The notes under the pieces were generated by a model. The model saw only the letters and a list, made by a program, of their open reading frames with translations. It did not search any database and was not told where the DNA came from. Source: Saccharothrix sp. S26 (GTDB lineage Bacteria; Actinomycetota; Actinomycetes; Mycobacteriales; Pseudonocardiaceae). Taken from it: a stretch of DNA of 64,000 nt. Numbering within the stretch: the stretch's first letter is position 1; every line of letters starts with the position of its first letter. The stretch spans positions 309,346 to 373,345 of the forward strand of contig NZ_JAJUWT010000006.1 in assembly GCF_021390395.1 (NCBI RefSeq), read 5' to 3'. Shown here piece after piece: positions 52,795-62,306 of the stretch. The translations under genes were made by a program, and so were the position numbers.

Positions 52795-53265
52795 TCAGCT
52801 CTGGTCGAAGACGGAGTCCTCACCGAAGTCGTCGTGGTCGGTCCGGGCGCGTCGCGACGGCTCGGTGCGCGGCTCGGGTTCGCCCGGGCCGGCGAACTTC
52901 TGCGCGTAGTAACCGGCGATCCGCTCCGCGCCGTCCTCGCCGAGGGTGTCGCCGGCGATCTCGCGGACCCGCGAGGTGATCTGCGCCTTCGCCTGCTTCG
53001 CCGCGGCCAGCAGTTGGCGGCTCAGCTCGTCGGGCGTGGTGCGGACCAGCTGGTCGGTGAACTTCGCGTCGACCAGCGCGCCGTCGGCGTCCACGGTGAC
53101 CGTGACGACGCCGTTGGGGCTGGTGGCGCTGATCCGCACACCGTCGACCCGGTGCTGGAGCTGCTGGTACCGCTCGGCCCTGCGCTCGAAGGTCGCGACC
53201 CACGCGTCGAGGCCCCGCTCGACCTCGGCTGGGTCGCCGCCGACCAAGTCACCCGGCACGGACAT
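52795..53265 (-). CDS. YbaB/EbfC-family nucleoid-associated-like protein
   Basis: 156 aa from ATG 53265. Central YbaB fold: RAERYQQLQHRVDGVRISAT, SPNGVVTVTVDADGALVDAK, TTPDELSRQLLAAAKQAKAQ. An acidic/basic tail (DHDDFGEDSVFDQS) extends beyond the usual length. YbaB-like genes commonly precede ESX-type toxin modules in actinobacteria. First gene of the toxin operon (12-bp gap to the next). Confidence 0.85.
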   Translation of the reverse strand: MSVPGDLVGGDPAEVERGLDAWVATFERRAERYQQLQHRVDGVRISATSPNGVVTVTVDADGALVDAKFTDQLVRTTPDELSRQLLAAAKQAKAQITSRVREIAGDTLGEDGAERIAGYYAQKFAGPGEPEPRTEPSRRARTDHDDFGEDSVFDQS

Positions 53266-53365
53266 GGGTCGACCATACCCACCGACCATGGTCGGTGGCA
53301 GGAGAACGGGCCGGAACGCGGAAGTGGCGCGGCGGCTCGTCGCCGCTGCGCCACCGATCTCCGCG

Positions 53366-54043
53366 CTAGCTCACCGTGATGTTCGAGCTGCCGCTGCTCT
53401 GGTAGCCCTCGGTCGCCATGATCATGTAGTACCGGAAGCTGCCCAGCTGCATGCCCGCCCGCGCCCACGCGTCGAAGTGGTTGCCGGTGGTGATGGTGCC
53501 GCCGACCCTCCTCTGCTGGCGGACGCTCCAGAACTGCGGGAAGGTCTTGGTGCCTTCCACCGACGGGGCGTTGTAGCGCATCGTCTGGTAGATGTCGTAC
53601 GTGCCGCCGTCGCTGGTGACCGTGCCCTTGAACGTGCCCGTGGGCCGGTAGTTGCCCCAGCTGTCCACGATGTAGTACTCGACCAGCGGGCCCGACGTCC
53701 AGCCGTACAGGCACAGGTAGCCGTTGCCGGACGGGCTGAAGCTGCCCGAGTAGCGCACGGTCCGCCGCGAGCCGTTGGCCCAGCCCTTGCCGCACACGAA
53801 GTTGCCGGTGTTGCGCCACGAGGTGCTGTACTGCCCGCCCGAGCCCATGGTCATGGACACGGTGTTCTGGGCGTCGGTCCAGAACGAGTAGTAGTAACCG
53901 TTGTGGGTTCCCGTCTGGTTCGTGGTGACGGTCTGGGCGTGGGCGGTGCCGGGCAGGATCAGCCCGGACGAGAGCGCCAAGGCTCCGGCGCCGCCGATGA
54001 ACGTCCTGCGGCTGATCGGGTGCGCAGGGGCGTTGTCGTCCAT
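53366..54043 (-). CDS. Secreted GH11 endo-1,4-beta-xylanase
   Basis: 225 aa behind a strong GAGGAGGAAG site. Tat signal peptide with [14 protein letters not shown], cleavage near GTAHAQT. GH11 jelly-roll motifs: [52 protein letters not shown] (nucleophile Glu122), [20 protein letters not shown], and [19 protein letters not shown] (acid/base Glu212). No carbohydrate-binding module. Cuts xylan outside the cell, supplying oligosaccharides for the bxl-like importer at 19-25 kb. Direct repeats TTGCGAAA upstream resemble bxl operator half-sites. Confidence 0.93.
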   Translation of the reverse strand: MDDNAPAHPISRRTFIGGAGALALSSGLILPGTAHAQTVTTNQTGTHNGYYYSFWTDAQNTVSMTMGSGGQYSTSWRNTGNFVCGKGWANGSRRTVRYSGSFSPSGNGYLCLYGWTSGPLVEYYIVDSWGNYRPTGTFKGTVTSDGGTYDIYQTMRYNAPSVEGTKTFPQFWSVRQQRRVGGTITTGNHFDAWARAGMQLGSFRYYMIMATEGYQSSGSSNITVS

Positions 54044-54457
54044 TGGTGTGCTTCCTCCTCGTTGAGGCCAGCGAAGGGTTGCCCGGCGTGCGGCGGGACC
54101 GGCCGGCGGCCGCGACGGGCGACCCGGTCGACATCGGTCCAGGGTCTGTCGATGCAGACAGTGTTCGGTCGACTCCGAGGCGTTGTCAACGATTCTCGTA
54201 ATGTTGCGAAAGCTCCGCCGCGGTATTGCGAAAATCCGGCGGGTCGGGTTTCCCCGAATAGTTTTCGGGCGGTGGCGGGCTTTTGTCCACGGGTGAGCAC
54301 GAAGTGCCGGGAAACGGTCTCGCGGAACCCGTCGGACCGCGCGGCGGGCGGTGGCTGCCCGGTGAGCGGCCCAAGATCACCCGATCGTGCGTGGCATCCG
54401 GGCGTTCCCGCTGGGAAGAATGAAGCAGGGGATGTTGCGCGGTTCGGGGGAGCGCCG
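54044..54457. promoter_or_regulatory. Divergent xylanase / nSTAND promoter region with TTGCGAAA repeats
   Basis: Contains two direct TTGCGAAA repeats (54204-54211 and 54226-54233), 22 bp apart, matching one half of the LacI operators at 24784 and 28234. About 160-190 bp from the xylanase start. No full palindrome. Confidence 0.4.
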
Positions 54458-57400
54458 ATGGGGTCAGCACGGGCGTTGCCGGCGGCGGTCGTGCGGGTGC
54501 GCGACGGTCGCGGGCTGGTGGTGGGCGCCGGTTTCCTGGTCGCACCGGACCTGGTGTGCACGTGCGCGCACGTGGTCGGCGACGGTCCCGTGCCGCCGGA
54601 GCGGGTCGTGGTGGACTTCCCGATGCTGCCCGGTGTGCCGACCCGCACGGCCCGCGTCGAGGCGTGGCGGCCAGCGGAGGCCGACGGGCGCGGCGACATC
54701 GCGCTGCTGCGGTTGACCGCGCCGCCGCCGGAGGGTTCCGCGGCGCTGGCGCTCGGGGCGGCGGAGAACCCGCCGCTCGGGGCGGCGGAGAACCCGTGGG
54801 GGCAGCGGTTCCGCGTGCCGGGGTTCCCGGCCGGGCACGAGGACGGCCTGTGGGTCGGCGGCGGCCTGCGCGAGCGGCAGGGCACCGGGTGGGTGCAGAT
54901 GCAGGCCGACGACGGGCCGCGCATCGTGCGCGGCTTCAGCGGCTCGCCGGTGTGGAGCGAGGACCTCGACGCCGTGATCGGCATGACGGTCGCCGCCGAA
55001 CGCGGCTCGGGCACCGCCTACCTCATCCCGTCCGAGGCGCTGGTCGAGGTCACGGGCGCGCTGGCCCCGCCGTGCCCGTTCCGCGGCCTGCGGGCGTTCC
55101 GGGCCGAGGACGCGCGGTACTTCTTCGGGCGCGACGAGGAGGTCGACCGGCTCGCCGAACGGGTGGCGCGGCACCGGGTCGTGCTGGTGGTCGGCCCGTC
55201 CGGGTGCGGCAAGTCGTCGTTGGTGGACGCCGGGCTGCGGCCGCGGTTGGAGGCGGCGGGCACGCCGGTGGCGGTCGTGCGGCCCGCGCCCGGCCAGACG
55301 GCCGCCGAGCTGCTGGCCGTGCTGGGCGCCGTCGCCGTGCCCGGCGCGGTGCTGGTGATCGACCAGTTCGAGGAGGTGGTGACGAGTGACCCGGGCACGG
55401 CGCGGGACGTGCTGCGCCTGCTGGACGAGCTGACCGCCGCACCGGACGGGCCGCGGGTCGTGCTCACCCTGCGGGCCGGCTCGCTGGACGGGCTGCTGGC
55501 CGCGGGTGGCGTGCCCGCGCTGGACGACGCGACGGTGTTCGTCGAACCGCTGACCGGAGACCGGCTGCGGCAGGCCGTGGAACGACCCGTGTCGCTCACG
55601 CCCGGCGTCGCCTACCAGGACGGGGTGGTCGACCGGGTGCTGGCCGACGCGCGCTCCGGGACCGGCCTGCTGCCGCTGGTCGAGTTCACCCTCACCGAGC
55701 TGTGGCACGCGCAGGAGGCCGGGCGGCTCACCCTGCGCGCCTACGACCGGCTGGGCGGCGTCGCGGGCGCGCTCGCGGGCCACGCCGAGCGGTTCTACCG
55801 CGGCCTCGACCCAGCCGAGCGCGAACCGGCGCGGCGGCTGCTGGTGCGCCTGGCCCGACCCACCGAGGACGGCTTCGCGTTGCGCCCCACCAGGCTCGAC
55901 GAGGTGCCCGACGAGCTGCGGCGGGCGGTCGACGTGCTGCTGGGCGCACGGCTGCTGGTCGTCCGCGAGGACCCGGGCCAGCCGCGGGTCGTGGCGCCGG
56001 CCCACGAAGCCCTGCTGCACAACTGGCGCACCCTGCGCGGCTGGTTGGAGGCCGACCGGGAGTTCCTGTCCTGGCACGCGCAGCTGCGGGAACGCGCCGA
56101 GCAGTGGGAACGCGAGGGCCGGGACCGGAGCCTGGTGCCGCGCGGCGGTCAGCTCGCCACCGCGCGGCAGTGGCTCGACCAGCGCTCGGCCGACGTGGAC
56201 CGGCGGGAGCACGAGTACGTCGCCGCCGGGCTGACCGCGCAGCGCCGCTCCACCCGGACCCGGCGGGCGGCGGTGGCCGCGATGGCGGTGTTGCTGCTGG
56301 TGTCCGCGCTGCTCACGGCGCGCACCGTGTCGGCGAACCAGGAGCTGGACACCACCGTGCGGCGGCAGGCCGCGCAACTGCTCCACGACCTGGCCGAGCG
56401 GGAGTCCGCGATCTCCGCGTCGAGCGCGTTGCAGTTCGCGCTCGCGTCCTGGCGGCAGGACCCAGCGGTCGGCTACGGCGCGCTGCTGCGGCAGCAGGCC
56501 GTGTTCCACGACGTGGCCGAGGTGGACGTCGACCGGTTCGCCGCGCCGATGGACGTGGTGGCCACGACCCCGAGCGGTGACGTCGCGGTGTCCGCCACCG
56601 CGGCCGGCGCGCTCACGGCGTGGCGCGAACCGTGGGGCGACACCCCGCGGTCGTGGCCGTTGGGCGAGGTCGACGGCGCGCCGGTCATCCGCGTGAGCGA
56701 CGACGGCACGACGGTCGCGGTGGCCGACAACGCGGCCGCGATCCGGGTGTGGGACCTGCGTGAGCGGGGCGAGCCGGTCCTGGTGCGGCCCGGTGGCCCG
56801 GTGGCGGGCCCGGAGCCGTTGGACGACGCCGCCCTGGCGATCTCCCCGTCGGGCGGCCACGTCGTGCTGGTCGACGACGGGGCGGTCGAGGTGTGGGACG
56901 TGGCGCGGCGGTCGAGGGTGACGGGGTTCGCACAGCCGCAGCGGGCGGTGGTGCTCGGGGTCGCCGCGCTGGACGAGAACGCCACGGTGGCGCTGGTCGA
57001 AGCGCGGGACGGCGGCGTGGTCCACGCGGTGCGCGCGCTCGACACCGGTGCGGAGGCCCGCTCGACGCCCGGCGTGCCCAACGTGACCCGCCAAGGGCGT
57101 CTGATGCTGCGGTGCGCGCACGAGGTGCTCGCGGGGGTGGACGTGTTCAGCGGCGCGGAGGTGTTCCGCCGGGACGCCCGTGACTGCCTCGGGGCCGTCA
57201 CCGACCTGACCGGCCGGTACGTGGTGCTGGAGCCGGATCGCGAATCGGGCGGCTTCGGCCTCGTGACCTACCTCGACCCGCGCGACGGGCGGGCCTACCA
57301 GTCGTGGGTGCCGGGTTCCGAACTGGCCGGCCCCCGGCAGTTCGGCGACGGCACGGTCGTGCTGCGGTCACCGGGCGGCACGCCCGACATCCGGCACGTG

Positions 57401-58477
57401 CGCGGGCAGGCGATGCTGCGGATGCGGCCACCCCGCCCGGTCGAGCAGGTCGGCTCGCAGCAGGCGGCGTACGCGGGCACCTCCGACCTGGCCAACCCGG
57501 CGTACAGCGCGGACGGGTCGCTGATGGCCCTGGTGGACGGCGGCGGGGTCGACGGATCGCCCGGCCTGTCGCTGATCGACACCAGGACCCGGCGGCGGCT
57601 GGCGCACGCGCCGCAGGTGCTCCCGCCGGGCAGGCTGTTCCTCGAGTTCACCCCGGACGACGCGCGCCTGCTGCTGTTCGACGGGCCGGAGCTGGTCGTG
57701 CTCGACACCCGTGACCTGGCCGAGGTGCGTCGCATCCGGCTGCCCCGACCGGCCGAGCTGGACGGTCAGGACGACCGCTCGTGGCTGAGCACGGCGGCCG
57801 TGGTGGGCGACCGGACCGCCGTCACCCTGCACGCGGGGCTGCTCGCCCGGTGGGACCTCGACAGCGGCAGCCCGATCGGCGAACCGCTGCGGGTGGGCGA
57901 CACCGCGCGCGACCTGCTGGCGGCGGCCGAACGGGGCCGGGTCCTGCGCACGCCCGACCCCGAACGGGTGCTGGTCAACACGCCCTATGCGCAGAGGTGG
58001 TGGGACCTGCGGACCCGTGTCGCGGGCGATCGGTTCGCGCCCGAGCCGGACCCGGCCATGCTCGCCGCCGCGCCGCGACTGCCCCGCATCGCGATCCAGT
58101 ACGCGTCCGGCCGCGCCTACGTCCACGACCTGGAGTCCGGTGGCACCTCCGGGCCGATCTCGCTCACCGCCGACGCGGCACCGATCGGCTTCACCCCGGA
58201 CGGCAAGCTGGTCGCGTCGGGCAAGGACGAGCTGATCCAGGTGTGGGACCCGACGACCGCCCGCCTGCTCGGCGAGTTCCGGCTGCCCGACGACACGGTC
58301 CGCCCGGTCGTCGTCGGCTCCCGGCTGATCGGCGCGAACAAGCACGGCTTCGTGTCGCTGGACCTCGACCCGTCCCGCTGGTTCACCACCCTGTGCGCCG
58401 TCGCGGGCCGCGACTACACACCGTCCGAAGTGGACCGACTGCCAGCGGGCGTCGACCGGGGGAACCCCTGCGCGTGA
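54458..58477 (+). CDS. Trypsin-like protease / nSTAND NTPase / TM / beta-propeller conflict-system protein
   Basis: 1339 aa from ATG 54458 (GGGGGAG upstream). Residues 1-200: trypsin-like domain with VCTCAHVVGDG (His38), RGDIALLRL (Asp80) and RGFSGSPVW (Ser161). Residues ~205-480: nSTAND1-type NTPase, FRGLRAFRAEDARYFFGRDE, Walker A VVGPSGCGKSSLVDAG (Lys252), Walker B AVLVIDQFEEVV. Helical arm to ~600, TM helix at ~605-625 (AAVAAMAVLLLVSALLTA), then degenerate WD40/propeller blades (AIRVWDLRERGEP, AVEVWDVARRSR, LIQVWDPTTARLLGEFRL) to the end. Such protease-STAND-propeller proteins belong to NTP-dependent conflict systems: recognition by the propeller triggers oligomerisation and proteolysis. 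Confidence 0.9.
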   Translation: MGSARALPAAVVRVRDGRGLVVGAGFLVAPDLVCTCAHVVGDGPVPPERVVVDFPMLPGVPTRTARVEAWRPAEADGRGDIALLRLTAPPPEGSAALALGAAENPPLGAAENPWGQRFRVPGFPAGHEDGLWVGGGLRERQGTGWVQMQADDGPRIVRGFSGSPVWSEDLDAVIGMTVAAERGSGTAYLIPSEALVEVTGALAPPCPFRGLRAFRAEDARYFFGRDEEVDRLAERVARHRVVLVVGPSGCGKSSLVDAGLRPRLEAAGTPVAVVRPAPGQTAAELLAVLGAVAVPGAVLVIDQFEEVVTSDPGTARDVLRLLDELTAAPDGPRVVLTLRAGSLDGLLAAGGVPALDDATVFVEPLTGDRLRQAVERPVSLTPGVAYQDGVVDRVLADARSGTGLLPLVEFTLTELWHAQEAGRLTLRAYDRLGGVAGALAGHAERFYRGLDPAEREPARRLLVRLARPTEDGFALRPTRLDEVPDELRRAVDVLLGARLLVVREDPGQPRVVAPAHEALLHNWRTLRGWLEADREFLSWHAQLRERAEQWEREGRDRSLVPRGGQLATARQWLDQRSADVDRREHEYVAAGLTAQRRSTRTRRAAVAAMAVLLLVSALLTARTVSANQELDTTVRRQAAQLLHDLAERESAISASSALQFALASWRQDPAVGYGALLRQQAVFHDVAEVDVDRFAAPMDVVATTPSGDVAVSATAAGALTAWREPWGDTPRSWPLGEVDGAPVIRVSDDGTTVAVADNAAAIRVWDLRERGEPVLVRPGGPVAGPEPLDDAALAISPSGGHVVLVDDGAVEVWDVARRSRVTGFAQPQRAVVLGVAALDENATVALVEARDGGVVHAVRALDTGAEARSTPGVPNVTRQGRLMLRCAHEVLAGVDVFSGAEVFRRDARDCLGAVTDLTGRYVVLEPDRESGGFGLVTYLDPRDGRAYQSWVPGSELAGPRQFGDGTVVLRSPGGTPDIRHVRGQAMLRMRPPRPVEQVGSQQAAYAGTSDLANPAYSADGSLMALVDGGGVDGSPGLSLIDTRTRRRLAHAPQVLPPGRLFLEFTPDDARLLLFDGPELVVLDTRDLAEVRRIRLPRPAELDGQDDRSWLSTAAVVGDRTAVTLHAGLLARWDLDSGSPIGEPLRVGDTARDLLAAAERGRVLRTPDPERVLVNTPYAQRWWDLRTRVAGDRFAPEPDPAMLAAAPRLPRIAIQYASGRAYVHDLESGGTSGPISLTADAAPIGFTPDGKLVASGKDELIQVWDPTTARLLGEFRLPDDTVRPVVVGSRLIGANKHGFVSLDLDPSRWFTTLCAVAGRDYTPSEVDRLPAGVDRGNPCA

Positions 58478-58498
58478 CGGCCTCAGCACCCGGCGACG

Positions 58499-58990
58499 AT
58501 GGGCCTCGCCGAGCGGCCGGTGCGCAGCATGGCAGGGCAAGTGGGTGTGTCGACCGCTGCCGCCGCACCCGCCGAGGTCCGGGTGGAGGTGCTCGACCGG
58601 CGGCTGGGAGGCCCGGTGCTGCGGATCAACCGAGCCGACGGCGTCCGGCGGGCCGGACCGGTGACGGTGCAGGTGGACTACTCCGGCTTCGCCGGGGCCT
58701 ACGGCGCGGACTGGTCGGTCCGGCTGCGGCTGGTGGCGTTGCCGGAGTGCGCCCTCACCACCCCGAAGCGCGCGACGAGTGCCGCGCCACCCCGCTGCCG
58801 ACCGTCCGCGACCCGGGTGGCCCGCGTCGCGGTTCCGGACGACCGCCAACCACGTCTGTCACCGTGGCCGACCCCGCTGGTGCGGTGTCGAGCGGCAGCG
58901 TCGAGCCGTCCCCGCGGCCGAGATGCTCGTCCGGTGTGCCGAGTGGCAGGGTCGAGCCCGCCGGTGGGCGCGGCCTGGGGTGGTCGCGCC
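58499..58990 (+). pseudogene. RHS/YD-type polymorphic toxin, N-terminal remnant
   Basis: Reads APAEVRVEVLDRRLGGPVLR, INRADGVRRAGPVTVQVDYS, FAGAYGADWSVRLRLVALPE, CALTTPKRATS, the conserved opening of large actinobacterial RHS proteins. It then shifts frame near 58775 to CRATPLPTVRDPGG and TSVTVADPAGAVSSGSVEPS. No YD repeats or toxin tip follow; the next gene on the other strand starts at 59002. A deletion scar of a conflict gene. Confidence 0.65.
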
Positions 58991-59001
58991 CACCGACGCG
59001 G

Positions 59002-60867
59002 TCAGGCGGTGCCCCGGACGAAGGCCCACGCCGTGCGGGCGGTGGTGTCCTCGATGCCGGTGAAGCCCTCGGACGGGCTCAGGCCGTCGGTGGTGAAGTC
59101 GAGGTCCGGGTCGTCGGAGGTGCCGCCGATGCCGTCCGGGCCCACGGCGAACATGACCGCCGGGTTGCCGCCCGGGTCCATGATGCCGTGCACGTCGTTG
59201 AGCCGGTCGGTGTGCCAACTGCCCGACATGTGGCCGGCCTCGTGGCTGGTGATGTTGCCGATCGCGCGGCCGAGGAAGGCGATCCGGTCGCTGCGCGGTC
59301 CGAGGTAGGTGTTCAGCGACCACGCCGGACCGGCCGGTTCGCTGATCTCGTCCAGCAGCACGAGCGCGGTCTCCTCGCGGCCGAAGTTGCCCGCGTCGAT
59401 GGACTGCGCGATGCCGATGGTCTGAATGCCCGTCTCGGCGATCGTGCCGCCGACGACGACCCGGCTGACGTTCGGCTGCCCCCACGGGTCGGCGTGGTCG
59501 CGGCTGGTGAGGACGCGCAACGCGAACCTCGGGTTGAGGCCCTTGGCGATCATGTCCCGTTCCAGGTTCTCCCGCACGGTCGCGGTGATCGCGGTGATCA
59601 ACGCGCGTTCGTCGCCCGCCGCGAGACCCCAGGCGGGCAGGAAGCGCGACAGCGGTGAGAGGTCGCGCAGCCCGCCACCGCCGCCGAAGATCGACGTGTT
59701 GACCCTGGCCCCGTCGAAGTCCAGGAAGATCGTGTGCACCGAACCGCGTGGCGCGGTCTCCGTGCCCGGCCGGAACGCCTCCAGCTTGATGTCGTACGGA
59801 CCTCCGCCCGCCTCCACCCCGATCCGGTAACGGCCGTCGGCCGGGGCGACGAAGTCCACGACCGCGTTGCCACCACCGGGCATCGGCGAGTCGACGGCGA
59901 ACAGGTTGGTCAGGTCCTGCGAGGAGCCGAACACCTCGCGGCCCGCCGGGTCGTAGAGGGCCAGCCGGGTGCCGCCGCCCGCGAGGGACGCGCCGAGCAC
60001 GTCACCCGCGCGCAGGTCGAAGGAGTAGTAGTCGAGGTCACCGCCGCTGCGGCCGCTGGTGATCAGCAGGTCGTACGGCCCTTCCGTGGCCACGCCCTGG
60101 CCGGTGCCGGGTGTCTTGGGGTCGCGCGGCAGGGCGAACGGGTCGGAGCCCACCATGAGGTAGACGGTCCGGTTCGGTTGGAGGGTGAACGTGACGGCGG
60201 AGTCGGTCGAACCGCCGTTGTCGCCGTTGACGGCCCACAGACCGCCGTCGGCGTCCCACAGCGCGAGCATGGTGTCGAGGTCACCGGTCGGGGTCGACGT
60301 GCGCGCGGCGAACGTCAGGCCGGAGGGGCCGCCGTCGAGCCGGTAGAAGTCGACGTCGCCGGTGCCGTCGCCTGCGCTGCCGTGCGGGCCGTCGCCGATG
60401 ACGCCGCTGGTGCGGGCCGAACGACGGGCGGCCGGGATGCCGGTGTCGCCGGCGAGGCCGATCGCGTCGTCGGTCTCGGGGAACGGCGGCAGCGTCGGGA
60501 TCGTGTCGTCGGGCCGGAGGTCACCGGTCAACGCGATCTTCGAGTCCGCGCGCCGACCGGTGCCGAAGCCCGCGATGTGCTCGGCGGTGGCCGGGGTGTC
60601 GTTGGTGCCCCTGGTGCCGGCCGGTTCCTTCTCCTGGTACGGCCGTGCCTGCGCGCTCGCGCGCTGCCGCCGTGCCTGCGCTGTCGCCTCACGGGTGCGG
60701 GCGACCGCCGCCCAGTCGGTCCCGGCCGGGTCCGCCGGGAACATCAGCAGCGGGTCGGGTTGGATCAACGGGACGGCGAGCGGTTCGGCGGTGGCGGCGG
60801 TCTGCCCGCCCAACAGCAGCGCGGCGGCCACCCCTGCCGCCAGCACGCCGAGTGAACGTTTCCTCAT
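59002..60867 (-). CDS. Secreted zinc metalloprotease (metzincin-like) with pre-peptidase domains
   Basis: 621 aa. Sec signal LGVLAAGVAAALLLGGQTAA. Residues ~85-370 contain two PPC-like beta modules (GTGDVDFYRLDGGPSGLTFA, GGDLDYYSFDLRAGDVLGAS, ADGRYRIGVEAGGGPYDIKL). Catalytic domain from ~385: RGSVHTIFLDFDGARVNTSI, ALRVLTSRDHADPWGQPNVS, and zinc site HEAGHMSGSWH (His542, Glu543, His546, His552), followed by DVHGIMDPGGN, a Met-turn-like motif. Secreted; substrate unknown. Its C-terminus shows WAFVRGTA, with no sorting signal. Confidence 0.85.
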   Translation of the reverse strand: MRKRSLGVLAAGVAAALLLGGQTAATAEPLAVPLIQPDPLLMFPADPAGTDWAAVARTREATAQARRQRASAQARPYQEKEPAGTRGTNDTPATAEHIAGFGTGRRADSKIALTGDLRPDDTIPTLPPFPETDDAIGLAGDTGIPAARRSARTSGVIGDGPHGSAGDGTGDVDFYRLDGGPSGLTFAARTSTPTGDLDTMLALWDADGGLWAVNGDNGGSTDSAVTFTLQPNRTVYLMVGSDPFALPRDPKTPGTGQGVATEGPYDLLITSGRSGGDLDYYSFDLRAGDVLGASLAGGGTRLALYDPAGREVFGSSQDLTNLFAVDSPMPGGGNAVVDFVAPADGRYRIGVEAGGGPYDIKLEAFRPGTETAPRGSVHTIFLDFDGARVNTSIFGGGGGLRDLSPLSRFLPAWGLAAGDERALITAITATVRENLERDMIAKGLNPRFALRVLTSRDHADPWGQPNVSRVVVGGTIAETGIQTIGIAQSIDAGNFGREETALVLLDEISEPAGPAWSLNTYLGPRSDRIAFLGRAIGNITSHEAGHMSGSWHTDRLNDVHGIMDPGGNPAVMFAVGPDGIGGTSDDPDLDFTTDGLSPSEGFTGIEDTTARTAWAFVRGTA

Positions 60868-61071
60868 CGTGTTCCCCCTGGAGCTTTCCGGAAGGCTCCA
60901 GGGAACCGCTCCGATCGGCGCCGGGGCGGGCGTTCGGCCGAGGTTGGCCCATTCATGCGAGCGCGCCGGCGGCCGTCAGGGCAGTCCGGTTCTCCCTTCC
61001 GGCCGCACGCCCGCACTGGAGGTGGACGGCGGCGGCCCGCATCATGGGGCCCGGCCGTGGTGGGGAGTCGC

Positions 61072-62276
61072 ATGATCGAGCACCGGGTGGCGGGGGAGCG
61101 GGACGAGCCAGCGTCGTCCGCTCGACGCGAGCACGCCGTGGCCCACCGCACGCCCTGGTGGGCCTGCGACGCGCGGCCGGGAACCGGGCGACGGCCCGGT
61201 GGATCGGGTCACGGCCCGTCGTGCAGCGGCAGCCGATGCGGCCGGTGCACCAGCCCGCGACCCGGGATCCGGAACGCTTCCCCACCTACGAAGGCTGGAT
61301 CGCGACGTTCCGCTCGCTGGAGACCTTCCGGTCGCAGGACTCCGTCGGCCCCGACCCCGAGCCGTACCGCCGGTGGCGGCGCGAGCACCACCGGCCCGAG
61401 CCGCGACACGAGACCAGCCGGCCAGGGCAGTTCGCGGTGTTCGGCGACCGGCGGGCCGATCGCCGGTTCGAACCGGGCGCGGGGCCGCCCGCGGCGTTCG
61501 ACCGGCCGTGGGTCGGTGACGGGTTCGTGGACCACCCGACCGAGGCGCCGCAACCTGCCGCCGAACCTGATCGCCACCGCCTACGAGCTGCCCAGCGACT
61601 GCGCCGACATCGCGTTCATCCTGCAGCACATCTGGCTGTCCGCGCACCACCGGCTCGAACGCCACACGCTCGACGGGCGGCCGGTGCTGATCGGTGACCG
61701 GCGTGGCCGGGCCGTGCCCGACCAGGTTAGGCGGAGGAAGTCACGGGAGCACTCGGCCTGCCCAGCTCGCAGGTCGAACCCATCCGGGCCACCCCCGGCA
61801 GGCGGATCGAGGCGATGACCCTGGACGGGCCCAGCCTCGGTGACGACTGGGACAGATGGACGTGGCGCGCGGACGAGTCCGAGCGGACGGTGCTGGTGGC
61901 GGCCGGGCTGCCGGCGGGGGCTCGCCGGCCGTCCGGGCGAGGGCGCGTGCGGGGTGACTTCCTCGGCCCGTGGCTGACCGTGCTGCGTCGGGCGCCGGTG
62001 GGGGAGGTGATGTCGGCGTTGGGCGGGGCGTTGGCGGACCTGCGCGCCGCGGTCGAGGGTGGTGCCGCGACGACGCCGCCCGGTGTCGATCCCCTGGTCT
62101 TCGCCCGGTGGCTGGGGGAGGAGGTCGGCGCACGGCTGGGGTCGCGCGGCGGGCCGTCACGGGCGGACGTGGTGGCGGTGGTGGAGGCGTTCACGGGCCG
62201 GGACCAGGTGCCGGCGGTGGTGGTACGGGTGCGTGCGGCGCTCGGGGCGGTGGTGGCGAAGGCCGGGCGTGCGTGA
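61072..62276 (+). pseudogene. eCIS-payload-like protein, split over several frames
   Basis: ATG 61072 begins IEHRVAGERDEPASSARREH. The frame then shifts to ALVGLRRAAGNRATARWIGS and RPVVQRQ, the short motif typical of proteins delivered by extracellular contractile injection systems or carrying DUF4157-type leaders. It continues PTYEGWIATFRSLETFRSQD, shifts near 61550 to LPPNLIATAYELPSDCADIA and FILQHIWLSAHHRLERHTLD, and shifts again near 61735 to LGLPSSQVEPIRATPGRRIE and DDWDRWTWRADESERTVLVA, ending at 62276. The C-terminal half (WLTVLRRAPVGEVMSALGG) has no recognised toxin fold. No eCIS structural gene in the window. Confidence 0.55.
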
Positions 62277-62306
62277 TCTCCGGGAAGATCCGTCGCGCCG
62301 AACAGG

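Noticed and set aside
52946..54457. N-terminal extension of the nSTAND protein through the xylanase region
   Set aside because: It is antisense to YbaB and xylanase genes; ATG 54458 has a good ribosome site directly before the protease domain.
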